A DNA stretch of 25,011 nt from Ramlibacter sp. (lineage in GTDB: Bacteria > Pseudomonadota > Gammaproteobacteria > Burkholderiales > Burkholderiaceae_C), in the NCBI GenBank assembly GCA_026785815.1, contig JAJAZH010000438.1:1-25011 (forward strand), given 5' to 3'. Positions 1 through 7,479 of this stretch are shown piece by piece (position 1 is the stretch's first letter; each line of letters begins with the position of its first letter). Made by a program: the position numbers and the translations under genes. The notes under the pieces are model-generated. The model ran no database searches. It was given only the letters and a program-made list of their open reading frames with translations, and was not told the origin of the DNA.

Positions 1-120
1 GCCCTGTTCTGGAACAACACCCCGATCCTGATCGGGTTCACGTTGTTGTTCATCATCTTGTACCTGTACGCGTACAGCAGCATCGTGCGGTTCCAGGTTC
101 CGCGCTGGCTGCGGCGCTGA
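1..120 (+). CDS. C-terminal end of a membrane protein (partial)
   Basis: The frame is open from the first base to a TGA at 118-120 and gives 39 residues. About 20 hydrophobic residues (ILIGFTLLFIILYLYAY) are followed by a basic tail (VPRWLRR), which looks like a last transmembrane helix with a short positively charged cytoplasmic end. The start lies outside the window. I do not recognise the family from so short a tail. It ends 75 bases upstream of argB on the same strand. Confidence 0.6.
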   Translation, partial: ALFWNNTPILIGFTLLFIILYLYAYSSIVRFQVPRWLRR

Positions 121-195
121 CCCTGCGTTGGACCGGGCGGCCACGCCGCCGCTTGCGGCACAATTTGCCGATTGCACGCATCCTCCCGAGGCCCC

Positions 196-1086
196 ATGAC
201 CGAGCTTCCCTCCATCGCCCCCCGCGACAAGGCCGAGATCCTGGCCCAGGCGCTGCCCTACATCCGCAAGTTCCATGGCAAGACCATGGTGATCAAGTAC
301 GGCGGCAACGCCATGACCGATCCGGAGCTGCAAGCCGATTTCGCAGAAGACGTGGTGCTGCTGAAACTCGTCGGGATGAACCCGGTGGTGGTGCACGGCG
401 GCGGTCCGCAGATCGAGCAGGCGCTCAACCGGCTGGGCAAGAAAGGCGAGTTCATCCAGGGCATGCGGGTGACCGACGCCGAGACCATGGAAGTGGTGGA
501 ATGGGTGCTGGCCGGCCAGGTGCAGCAGGACATCGTTGGCCTGATCAACCAGGCCGGCGGCAAGGCCGTGGGCCTGACCGGCCGCGATGGCGGGATGATC
601 CGGGCCCAGAAGCTCAAGATGGTCGACAGCAGCGACCCGAGCAAGCAGCACGACGTGGGCCAGGTCGGCGACATCGTCAGCATCGACCCCAGCGTGGTCA
701 TCGCCCTGCAGGACGACCAGTTCATTCCGGTGATCAGTCCGATCGGCTTCGGCGACAACAACGAGAGCTACAACATCAATGCGGACGTGGTGGCCGGCAA
801 GCTGGCAACGGTGCTGCGTGCCGAAAAACTGCTGCTGCTGACCAACACGCCGGGAGTGCTGGACAAGGGCGGCAAGCTGCTGACGGACCTGACGGCGCGC
901 GAGATCGACGCGTTGTTCGCCGACGGGACGATCTCCGGTGGCATGTTGCCCAAGATCAGCGGGGCGCTGGATGCGGCCCGCAGCGGCGTCAACGCGGTTC
1001 ACATCATCGACGGCCGGGTGCCGCATTCGCTGCTGCTCGAAATCCTGACAGAACAGGCCTACGGCACCATGATCCGCTCCCACTAG
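196..1086 (+). CDS. argB: Acetylglutamate kinase
   Basis: ArgB phosphorylates N-acetyl-L-glutamate with ATP, the second step of arginine biosynthesis, in the cytoplasm. The 296-residue product is of normal length and carries the amino-acid-kinase signatures: KYGGNAM (34-40) for phosphate binding, VHGGGPQI (66-73) for substrate binding, GLTGRDGG (126-133), and a C-terminal DGRVPHSLLLEI block. An N-terminal helix (about 8-28) precedes the kinase fold. In this family that helix goes with hexameric, arginine-inhibited enzymes, so feedback inhibition is likely (inference). The ATG at 196 matches the family N-terminus MTELPSIAPRDKA; in-frame codons upstream from 172 add only an unrelated MHASSRGP stretch. 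The gene is followed by slmA on the same strand. Confidence 0.97.
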   Translation: MTELPSIAPRDKAEILAQALPYIRKFHGKTMVIKYGGNAMTDPELQADFAEDVVLLKLVGMNPVVVHGGGPQIEQALNRLGKKGEFIQGMRVTDAETMEVVEWVLAGQVQQDIVGLINQAGGKAVGLTGRDGGMIRAQKLKMVDSSDPSKQHDVGQVGDIVSIDPSVVIALQDDQFIPVISPIGFGDNNESYNINADVVAGKLATVLRAEKLLLLTNTPGVLDKGGKLLTDLTAREIDALFADGTISGGMLPKISGALDAARSGVNAVHIIDGRVPHSLLLEILTEQAYGTMIRSH

Positions 1087-1122
1087 TGAGCCAGCGGGGT
1101 AAGCGCGCACTTGGACTGCAGC

Positions 1123-1141
1123 CCCCGGTGGCGGCCCGGGG
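1123..1141 (+). terminator. Weak hairpin between argB and slmA
   Basis: CCCCGG (1123-1128) pairs with CCGGGG (1136-1141) across a 7-base loop, 37 bases after the argB stop. No T-run follows (the next bases are AAACCCCCG), and the 3' arm can also pair with those following Cs. It could slow polymerase or mark an RNA end, but it is not a classical intrinsic terminator. Confidence 0.22.
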
Positions 1142-1191
1142 AAACCCCCGAGTGGGCTGTGCCACAATCGCTTTATGTCGACTGATTTCCA

Positions 1192-1836
1192 ATGCCCGAC
1201 TCGCAGCTGAGCACCCCTGAGCCGGTATCCGATCCGGAAAACGCCGCCGTCCCGACGCGCAAGCGTCCCAAGCCGGGCGAGCGCCGGGTGCAGATCCTGC
1301 AGGCCCTGGCCACGATGCTGGAACAGCCAGGCGCCGAACGCATCACCACCGCGGCGCTGGCGGCGCGGCTTGAAGTCAGCGAGGCGGCGCTGTACCGGCA
1401 TTTCGCCAGCAAGGCGCAGATGTTCGAGGGGCTGATCGAGTTCATCGAACAAAGCGTGTTCACCCTGGTCAACCAGATCGTCGAGCGCGAAGACACCGGC
1501 TCGACCCAGGCCGCCAGGGTGATCGCGATGCTGCTTCAGTTCGCCGAGAAAAACCCGGGGATGACCCGGGTCATGGTGGGGGATGCGCTGGTGTTCGAGA
1601 ATGATCGCTTGCAACAGCGGATGAATCAGTTTTTCGACAAGATCGAGGCCACGCTCAAGCAAAGCTTGCGCGTCAGTGTCGAGGTTGAGGCTTCTGCCAC
1701 GCCCAGCGCCGATGCCCAGGTCAAGGCTTCGATGCTGACCAGCTTCGCGGTCGGGCGGCTGCAGCGTTTCGCCCGGTCCGGGTTCCGGCGGCTGCCGTCC
1801 GAGCACCTCGAGGCCAGCCTGGCCCAGATGCTGTAG
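1192..1836 (+). CDS. slmA: Nucleoid occlusion factor SlmA (TetR family)
   Basis: SlmA binds specific chromosomal sites and blocks FtsZ ring assembly over the nucleoid. The 214-residue product closely follows E. coli SlmA as I recall it: an HTH with RITTAALAARLEVSEAALYRHF (about 50-71), then SKAQMFEGLIEFIE, NPGMTRVMVGDALVFENDRLQQRMNQ and a C-terminal helical domain. It has about 20 extra Pro/Asp-rich residues before the HTH. The ATG at 1192 follows 105 non-coding bases. The argB-slmA order recurs in Burkholderiales from memory. It is probably transcribed from its own promoter in the gap, but I saw no convincing -35/-10 pair there. Confidence 0.93.
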   Translation: MPDSQLSTPEPVSDPENAAVPTRKRPKPGERRVQILQALATMLEQPGAERITTAALAARLEVSEAALYRHFASKAQMFEGLIEFIEQSVFTLVNQIVEREDTGSTQAARVIAMLLQFAEKNPGMTRVMVGDALVFENDRLQQRMNQFFDKIEATLKQSLRVSVEVEASATPSADAQVKASMLTSFAVGRLQRFARSGFRRLPSEHLEASLAQML

Positions 1837-1904
1837 CCCTGGCGGCAACCGCCGTCCTGGTCAACCCTTTGCGGTCGGGCGCCGCCCGGCTGGAACCCGA
1901 ACCC

Positions 1905-2603
1905 ATGCTTCAAACTTTGCTGGCCGGCGAACCCGTCGTCCTTCACGCCAGCGGTGCCGTGCTGCTACCGGCCCAGCGCACAGTGCTGGTGGCCGACGCG
2001 CACTTCGGCAAGGCAGTGAGCTTTCGCCGGCTCGGCGTGCCGGTGCCACGCGGCACGACTTCCGAAACGCTGGAGCAGCTCAGCGCACTGGTCGCCGATA
2101 CCCGTGCCAGCCGGATCGTGTTCCTCGGTGACTTCCTGCATTCGGCCCGCTCCCATGCAAAGGGAACGCTGGGTGCGATCGCGCGTTGGCGGGCCGAGCA
2201 TGCGGCGCTGGACCTGACGCTGGTGCGCGGCAACCACGACGATCGGGCCGGCGATCCCCCGGCCAGCCTGGGGATCGAGGTCGTGGACGAACCGCTGACG
2301 CTGGGGCCTTTCGCCTTGAGTCACTACCCGACAGCGGTGGCCGGCAAATACGTGCTGGCCGGGCACTGGCATCCTTGCATCAGCGTTCGGGGCCGGGCGT
2401 TCGAGCGATTGCGGCTGCCCTGTTTCTGGTTCGGCGACGACACCGGCGCCCAGCCGGATTGCGCCGTCGGCGTGCTGCCGGCGTTCGGGAGTTTCACCGG
2501 CATGCACCGGATCGAGCCGCGCGCCGGGGACCGGATCTTCCCGGTGGCCGGCACTGTGGTCCGCGCGTTGCCGCCGCGGCCGAGCCTGTCATCCCGGGCT
2601 TGA
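1905..2603 (+). CDS. pdeM: Ligase-associated metallophosphoesterase PdeM
   Basis: This is a calcineurin-like metallophosphoesterase of the PdeM type, annotated in other bacteria as a DNA-damage-response endonuclease that often neighbours a DNA ligase and an Lhr helicase. Metal-binding motifs appear in order: DAH (31-33), GDFLH (75-79), GNHDD (109-113), SHYP (139-142) and GHWHP (153-157). The 232-residue length is normal. The frame is open from a TTG at 1869, but ATG 1905 begins the family-like MLQTLLAGEPVVLHASGA, so I chose it. The usual partners (ligase, lhr) are not in this window, so the gene is separated from its classical context here. The last residues (SLSSRA) are encoded by sequence resembling a dispersed repeat. 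Confidence 0.9.
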   Translation: MLQTLLAGEPVVLHASGAVLLPAQRTVLVADAHFGKAVSFRRLGVPVPRGTTSETLEQLSALVADTRASRIVFLGDFLHSARSHAKGTLGAIARWRAEHAALDLTLVRGNHDDRAGDPPASLGIEVVDEPLTLGPFALSHYPTAVAGKYVLAGHWHPCISVRGRAFERLRLPCFWFGDDTGAQPDCAVGVLPAFGSFTGMHRIEPRAGDRIFPVAGTVVRALPPRPSLSSRA

Positions 2604-2620
2604 TCCGCGACCCGCGGTCA
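2601..2620. terminator. Hairpin between convergent genes, including both stop codons
   Basis: CCGCG (2605-2609), loop ACC and CGCGG (2613-2617) fill the 14-base gap between pdeM and the leftward dehydrogenase gene. The flanking TGA (2601-2603, pdeM stop) and TCA (2618-2620, the other gene's stop on the minus strand) also pair, with one bulged T at 2604. It may act as a compact bidirectional 3'-end. No T-run is present on either strand, so it is not a standard intrinsic terminator. Confidence 0.35.
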
Positions 2621-3685
2621 CAGCTTGACGCCCACCTTGCTTGCGGCTGCGACGACTTCAGACCAGGTGTGGCCGTCGATTGCAATGCCTTCGCGCTCGC
2701 GCCGGGCGCGCGCCTCGCGTTCAGGCTCGCCGGCGATGCGGACCGCGTCGAAGCCGGGGGCGGGAGGGCTTTGCTTGAGCCAGTCGATGAATGCAAGGGT
2801 TTCACTTTCGAACGCCTGCTGCGTTCCCAATCGCTTCGGATCGATCAGGATCGCCAACATGCCGTTGATCACCGCCTTGGCGTTGTCGGCCGGACGGTGC
2901 CAGGTTCCGCTGCCGGTCAGCGCGCCGCCCAGCAGCTCGCAGGCCACCGCCATGCCGTACCCCTTGTGCTCGCCGAAAGGCATCAGCGCGCCGAACAGCC
3001 CGGCGCCAGCAGCTTGCGGCTGCGGCACGACCACGACTCCCGGATCGTTGGTGGGCTGGCCGCTGGGGTCGATCAGGTAGCCGTCAGGAACCTTCTTGCC
3101 CTCGTTGTGGGCGACGCGCATCTTGCCCTGCGCGACGCGGCTGGTGGCGAAGTCCAGCACGAACGGCTCGCGGCCCTGGATCGGCACGCCGATGCAGCAG
3201 GGGTTGGTGCCGTAGCGGCCATCGCCGCCGCCCCAGGGCGCAACGACCGGCCGTGACTGCACGTTGACAAAGTGGATGGCCACCAGCCCCTGTGCCACCG
3301 CCATTTCGGCGAAATGGCCGATCCGCCCGAGGTGATGCGAATTGCCAAGTGCCAGGATGCAGCTTCCCAGATCCTGCGCGCGTTTGATCGCCAACTCCAT
3401 CGCCTGCACCCCAACCACCTGTCCGTAACCGCGCTGTCCGTCGAGCGTGAGCAGGCTGCCGGCATCCAGCAGGACCTTGACCGCGGCATTGGGCTTGAGG
3501 CCGCCTTCGAGCACCGCATCGACATAGCGCGGGATCATGCCGACGCCGTGCGAGTCGTGGCCGCTCAGGTTGGCGAACACGAGGTTGTCGGCGACCTGGG
3601 CGGCTTCGTCGGTGGAGCTCCCGGTTCCGGCGATGATGGCTGCGCATTGGTGGCGCAAGGCCTGCGCCGAAAACACTTGTTGCAT
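2618..3685 (-). CDS. Ldh_2-family malate/L-lactate/sugar-acid dehydrogenase
   Basis: This 355-residue product belongs to the NAD(P)-dependent malate/L-lactate dehydrogenase family (YlbC/AllD, YiaK and sulfolactate dehydrogenase relatives), which oxidises 2-hydroxy acids or reduces 2-keto acids. Family blocks are visible: the N-terminal GHDSHGVGMIPRY, NSHHLGRIGHFAE, PWGGGDGRYGTNP and GEHKGYGMAVACELLGG. It is the last gene of the leftward operon, 16 bases after the dehydratase, with GGAG 8 bases upstream of its ATG. Substrate cannot be read from sequence. Given the pathway next door, it could oxidise the L-lactate or another hydroxy acid released by the FAH hydrolase (inference). It ends tail-to-tail with pdeM. 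Confidence 0.9.
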   Translation of the reverse strand: MQQVFSAQALRHQCAAIIAGTGSSTDEAAQVADNLVFANLSGHDSHGVGMIPRYVDAVLEGGLKPNAAVKVLLDAGSLLTLDGQRGYGQVVGVQAMELAIKRAQDLGSCILALGNSHHLGRIGHFAEMAVAQGLVAIHFVNVQSRPVVAPWGGGDGRYGTNPCCIGVPIQGREPFVLDFATSRVAQGKMRVAHNEGKKVPDGYLIDPSGQPTNDPGVVVVPQPQAAGAGLFGALMPFGEHKGYGMAVACELLGGALTGSGTWHRPADNAKAVINGMLAILIDPKRLGTQQAFESETLAFIDWLKQSPPAPGFDAVRIAGEPEREARARREREGIAIDGHTWSEVVAAASKVGVKL

Positions 3686-3701
3686 GCTGTGATCTCCGGG
3701 G

Positions 3702-5240
3702 CTACATCACCGCGCCGACTTGCCACGGCACGAATTCATTCTGGCCATAGCCATGTTTTTCGCTCTTGGACGCCGCGCCGGACGCGGTTGCCAGCACCAG
3801 TTCGAAGATCCGCTGGCCCATCTCCTGGACCGACGCCTTGCCGTCGATGATCTCTCCGCAGTTGATGTCCATGTCTTCCTCCTGGCGCTGCCAGAGCGCC
3901 GAGTTGGTCGCCAGCTTGAGCGACGGGGAGGGCGCGCAGCCGTAGGCCGAGCCGCGGCCGGTGGTGAAGCAGATCATGTTGGCGCCGCCGGCGACTTGGC
4001 CGGTGGCGCTGACCGGGTCGTAGCCTGGCGTGTCCATGTAGACGAATCCGTGGTCGGTGACCGGCTGCGCGTATTCGTAAACCGCCTGCAGGTTGCTGGT
4101 CCCGCCCTTGGCGACCGCGCCCAGCGACTTCTCCAGGATCGTGGTCAGCCCGCCGGCCTTGTTGCCGGGAGACGGGTTGTTGTTCATCTCGCCCTGGTTG
4201 ACCTCGGTGTAGTGCTCCCACCACTTGATGCGCTCGATCAGCTTTTCGCCGACTTCGCGCCGAACCGCGCGTCGCGTCAGCAGGTGCTCGGCGCCGTAGA
4301 CCTCCGGCGTCTCCGACAGGATGGCGGTGCCGCCGTGCGCGACCAGCAGGTCCACCGCCGCGCCCAGCGCCGGATTGGCGCTGATGCCCGAGTAGCCGTC
4401 GGAGCCGCCGCACTGCAGGCCGATCGTGATGTGCGCGGCGCTGCACGGCTCGCGCTTCACATCATTGGCCTTGGGCAGCATGTCCTGAATCAATGCAATG
4501 CCCTTTTCGACGGTCTTGCGGGTGCCGCCCGTGTCCTGGATGTTGAACACCTTGAGCGTGTCGCCTTCGCGCAGGCTGCTGTGGGCCAGCCAGGCGTTGA
4601 TCTGGTTGGCCTCGCAGCCGAGGCCGACCACCAGCACGCCCCAGAAGTTGGCATGCGTGGCGTAGCCGGCCAGCGTGCGCTCGAGGAGCTGCATCCCCAT
4701 GCCTTCGGTGTCCATGCCGCAACCGGTGCCGTGGGTCAGGGCCACCACGCCGTCGACCATCGGGTAGTCGGCCAGCGCCGCAGGATGGTTCTGCCGGGAA
4801 AAGTGGTCAGCGATTGCGCGGGCCGCCGTGGCCGAGCAGTTCACGCTGGACAGGATGCCGATGTAGTTGCGGGTGGCGACCCGGCCATCCGCACGCCTGA
4901 TGCCCATGAAGCTGGCCTCGCGCAGGGCGGCCTGCGGCTTGACGTCGGCGCCGAACGCGTAGTCGCGCACAAAACTCCCAGTACTGGCGCCCTTGTCCGG
5001 ACCCATGTCCAGGTTGTGGGTGTGCACGTGTTCGCCAGCGGCGATCGGTTTGCTGGCGAAGCCGATCACCTGGTTGTAGCGGCGCACCGGTTCTCCGGCC
5101 GCGATGGCCCGGGTCGCCACCTTGTGCCCCGGGGGGATCAGCCCCTTGATGACGACGTTCTCGGCGCTGGTGCCGCCGACCAGTTGGGTCCTTGCGATGA
5201 GGACGTCGTCCTCGGGGTGGAGGCGGATGAAGGGTGTCAT
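3702..5240 (-). CDS. UxaA/GarD-family sugar-acid dehydratase
   Basis: The 512-residue product has the architecture of altronate/galactarate dehydratases: an N-terminal SAF-type domain (about 1-80, ending HVHTHNLDM), a linker, and the catalytic part. Conserved blocks include GIRRADGRVATRNYIGI (113-129), HGTGCGMD (170-177), GLGCEANQI (206-214), LQCGGSDGYSGISANPALG (275-293) and NNNPSPGNKAGG (353-364). These iron-dependent cytoplasmic enzymes remove water from aldonates or aldarates to give 2-keto-3-deoxy acids. The gene lies between dctM and the Ldh_2 gene in a leftward operon. Its neighbours (SDRs, FAH hydrolase) argue for an L-fuconate or D-arabinonate-like substrate rather than altronate in a KDG kinase pathway; this is inference. 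Confidence 0.92.
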   Translation of the reverse strand: MTPFIRLHPEDDVLIARTQLVGGTSAENVVIKGLIPPGHKVATRAIAAGEPVRRYNQVIGFASKPIAAGEHVHTHNLDMGPDKGASTGSFVRDYAFGADVKPQAALREASFMGIRRADGRVATRNYIGILSSVNCSATAARAIADHFSRQNHPAALADYPMVDGVVALTHGTGCGMDTEGMGMQLLERTLAGYATHANFWGVLVVGLGCEANQINAWLAHSSLREGDTLKVFNIQDTGGTRKTVEKGIALIQDMLPKANDVKREPCSAAHITIGLQCGGSDGYSGISANPALGAAVDLLVAHGGTAILSETPEVYGAEHLLTRRAVRREVGEKLIERIKWWEHYTEVNQGEMNNNPSPGNKAGGLTTILEKSLGAVAKGGTSNLQAVYEYAQPVTDHGFVYMDTPGYDPVSATGQVAGGANMICFTTGRGSAYGCAPSPSLKLATNSALWQRQEEDMDINCGEIIDGKASVQEMGQRIFELVLATASGAASKSEKHGYGQNEFVPWQVGAVM

Positions 5241-5276
5241 GTTTGCGTACCTCGCGTCTGCACCGTCAACGAAGAT

Positions 5277-6671
5277 CTAGAAAAACTGCCTCGGTAACCA
5301 GAGCACCAGCTTCGGGAAGTAGGTGATGATGACCAGCGAGCCCAGCAGCGGCACCAGCCACGGCAGGATGGCGATCGTCGTCCGTTCGACCGAGAGCTTC
5401 GCCACCCGGGCCAGCACGAACAGCACCATGCCCATCGGGGGATGCAACAGGCCGATCATCAGGTTCAGCACCATCACCAGGCCGAAATGGACCAGGTCGA
5501 TGCCCAGGCTCTGGCAGATCGGCACCAGGATCGGAACCAGGATCGTGATCGCCGCCGTCGGTTCGAGGAAGCAGCCGACGAACAACATCAACAGGTTCGC
5601 CAGCAGCAGGAACACCCACGGTTCCTTGGTGAATGCCAGCACCCAGGACGAGATCGCGGCAGTGACGCCGGTGGCGGTGAGCATCCAGCCGAAGATGCTG
5701 GCGGCTGCCACGATGAAGAGCACGGTGGCGGTGGTCTCCACGGTGTCCAGGCAGACCTTGACGAACATCTTCCAGTTCAGCGTGCGGTACCACGCGAAGC
5801 CCAGCACCATGGCCCAGAGGCAGGCAGCGATCGCGCCCTCGGTGGGCGTGAAGATGCCGGTGGTCATGCCGCCGATCAGCAGCACCGGCGTCATGATCGG
5901 CAGCACCGCCTGGAAATTGAAGAACTTGTCGGCGGCGAACAGCACGATCAAGGCCGCCAGTACCGTGAGTTGCGCCGGCAGGCCGGCCTTCACGACCAGC
6001 AGCCAGACCGCGAGTGGCCAGACGATCACGACCGCCGTTTCAGCCAGCGCCTTGATGACACGCGGCCATTCGAACTTGACGTCGGCGCCCCAACCGTTCT
6101 TGTGGGCGAAATAGGCGACGGTGACCATCATCAGGAACGCCATCAGCACGCCGGGCAGGATGCCCGCGAGGAACAAGGCGCCGACACTGACGTTGGCCAT
6201 CATCCCGTAAATCACGAACGGCAGGCTGGGCGGAATGATCGGCCCCAGGGTCGCCGAAGCGGCCGTGACGCCGACCGCGAATTCCTTGCTGTAGCCATGG
6301 TCGGTCATGGCCTTGATCTCGATGGTGCCGAGCCCGGCCGCGTCGGCAATCGCGGTGCCGCTCATGCCGGCGAACACCACCGAGCCGACCACGTTGACGT
6401 GGCCCAGCCCGCCCTTGAGCCAGCCGACCAGCGCCAGCGCGTAGTTGTAGATCCGGTTGGTGATGCCGGCGTTGTTCATCAGGTTGCCCGCCAGGATGAA
6501 GAAAGGCACGGCCAGCAGCGGGAAGCTGTCGATGCCGCTGACCATGCGGTGGATCACCACGAACGGCGGCAGGTTGCCCGACCACCAGATGTAGAGCAGG
6601 GCCGAGCCGGCCATCGCGATGGCGACCGGAATGCCGCCGCTCATGAGCAGCAGGAAGATAATCTTGAGCAT
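5277..6671 (-). CDS. dctM: TRAP transporter large permease (DctM family)
   Basis: This is the large inner-membrane subunit of a sodium-driven TRAP transporter that moves the substrate delivered by the periplasmic DctP protein. It is almost wholly hydrophobic, with family blocks VPFFILAGNLMNNAGI (55-70), GLGHVNVVGSVVFAGMSGTAIADAAGLG (88-115), ATLGPIIPPSLPFVIYG (140-156), GGMTTGIFTPTEGA (267-280) and LEPTAAITILVPILVPI. At 464 residues it is about 35 longer than the usual 425-430. The excess falls at about 214-255, a hydrophobic stretch before the TPTE motif that may add a transmembrane pass. It is 46 bases downstream of dctQ and 36 bases upstream of the dehydratase gene. Confidence 0.94.
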   Translation of the reverse strand: MLKIIFLLLMSGGIPVAIAMAGSALLYIWWSGNLPPFVVIHRMVSGIDSFPLLAVPFFILAGNLMNNAGITNRIYNYALALVGWLKGGLGHVNVVGSVVFAGMSGTAIADAAGLGTIEIKAMTDHGYSKEFAVGVTAASATLGPIIPPSLPFVIYGMMANVSVGALFLAGILPGVLMAFLMMVTVAYFAHKNGWGADVKFEWPRVIKALAETAVVIVWPLAVWLLVVKAGLPAQLTVLAALIVLFAADKFFNFQAVLPIMTPVLLIGGMTTGIFTPTEGAIAACLWAMVLGFAWYRTLNWKMFVKVCLDTVETTATVLFIVAAASIFGWMLTATGVTAAISSWVLAFTKEPWVFLLLANLLMLFVGCFLEPTAAITILVPILVPICQSLGIDLVHFGLVMVLNLMIGLLHPPMGMVLFVLARVAKLSVERTTIAILPWLVPLLGSLVIITYFPKLVLWLPRQFF

Positions 6672-6717
6672 GGCCTGTCGTTCGTTGTTGTCGTCTTGTC
6701 GTGTTGGCGTGGCGGCG

Positions 6718-7290
6718 TTAGCGGTCGTCCATCGAGGACTCGGGCCGTTCGAGCACGGTGTAGCCGCGCCGGTGGTGGAACAGCGCCAGCTGCGCCGACC
6801 GCAGCGCCATGATCGCGAAGCCGAGCAGGCAGACGCCGTAGACCCAGTTCATCGGCAGGTCGACCATGGTCATGCGCGAGTTGCTTCCCAGCTTGAGCAT
6901 CATCATGACGGTGAGGATGGTGGCGGCGACGAAGAAGCCGGTCCGCAGCACGTCGACCATCGTGGCCATGAACCGCGCCATCCGCGCCGGCATGAACTTG
7001 TAGAAGAAATCCACCTGGATGTGGTTGTTCTTCACCACGCCGATGGTCGCGCCGGTGAACACCACTGCGATCAGCAGGTAGCGCGCGATCTCCTCGGTCC
7101 AGGCGGCCGAATCGTTCAGCACATAGCGGGTGAAGAACTGGTAGAAGACCGTCAGCCCCAGCAGCCAGAAAAAGGCCAGCGCCAGCCAGCCCTCCGGCTT
7201 GGTGGCGGAGAGGTCCACCGCCTCGTCCTGGGCGTGGAACTCGCCGTCGGGCCCCATCACGGGGGCCATGTCATCGATCGAATGGCTCAT
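6718..7290 (-). CDS. dctQ: TRAP transporter small permease (DctQ family)
   Basis: This is the small integral-membrane subunit that pairs with DctM. The 190-residue product has a hydrophilic N-terminus, then the first membrane helix with WLALAFFWLLGLTVFYQFFTRY and the DctQ hallmark WTEEIARYLLIAVVFTGA, followed by two more helices. The ATG at 7290 (MSHSIDDMAPVM) is preferred. The frame stays open to 7479, but that extension is Arg/Pro-rich and encoded by the 80-bp tandem repeat, so it is not protein-like. It is separated from dctP by 189 bases that hold the repeat, an unusually long gap for a TRAP operon. Confidence 0.92.
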   Translation of the reverse strand: MSHSIDDMAPVMGPDGEFHAQDEAVDLSATKPEGWLALAFFWLLGLTVFYQFFTRYVLNDSAAWTEEIARYLLIAVVFTGATIGVVKNNHIQVDFFYKFMPARMARFMATMVDVLRTGFFVAATILTVMMMLKLGSNSRMTMVDLPMNWVYGVCLLGFAIMALRSAQLALFHHRRGYTVLERPESSMDDR

Positions 7291-7315
7291 GGCAGTCGCA
7301 GTGCTCCGTTCGGGA

Positions 7316-7475
7316 ATGCGTGGATCCGGCTTTGCCGGTCCGCCGCATCGCCCCTTGAGGGGAGGCCGGCGCACGCGCCGGCTTCGGGGTGGGCCATGCG
7401 TGGATCCGGCTTTGCCGGTCCGCCGCATTGCCCCTTGAGGGGAGGCCGGCGCTCGCGCCGGCTTCGGGGTGGGCC
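7316..7475. repeat. 80-bp tandem duplication of a hairpin-rich element
   Basis: Two adjacent copies, 7316-7395 and 7396-7475, differ only at two positions (C/T at 7349 versus 7429; A/T at 7373 versus 7453). Each copy carries three inverted repeats. In copy 1 these are CCGGC-TTT-GCCGG (7326-7338), CCCC-TTGA-GGGG (7351-7362) and GCCGGCGC-AC-GCGCCGGC (7365-7382). The array lies within the leftward operon between the dctP stop (7480) and the dctQ start (7290). Such extragenic palindromes commonly protect upstream mRNA, so they may raise DctP output relative to DctQM (inference, by analogy with REP elements after malE). Confidence 0.92.
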
Positions 7476-7479
7476 GCAT

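Noticed and set aside
121..195. Promoter for argB (TTGGAC at 128-133 and CACAAT at 159-164)
   Set aside because: The spacing is 25 bases, too long for a sigma-70 promoter, so I do not call it.
153..1220. A 355-codon + strand frame over argB
   Set aside because: It overlaps argB in a different frame and is Arg/Gly/Asp-rich without motifs; argB is unmistakable.
3720..5297. A 525-codon + strand frame opposite the dehydratase gene
   Set aside because: It is the antisense shadow of the UxaA-family gene, with low-complexity Arg/Ala/Val/Gly composition and no motif.
7316..7475. Possible CRISPR-like or insertion-sequence remnant in the 80-bp repeats
   Set aside because: There are only two units joined head to tail without spacers, no transposase and no IS-type ends. 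Palindromic extragenic repeats explain it better.
7291..7479. N-terminal extension of DctQ through the 80-bp tandem repeat
   Set aside because: The extra residues (PKPARAPASPQGAMRR and its near-copy) come from the repeat and are unlike any DctQ N-terminus. ATG 7290 gives a normal-length protein.
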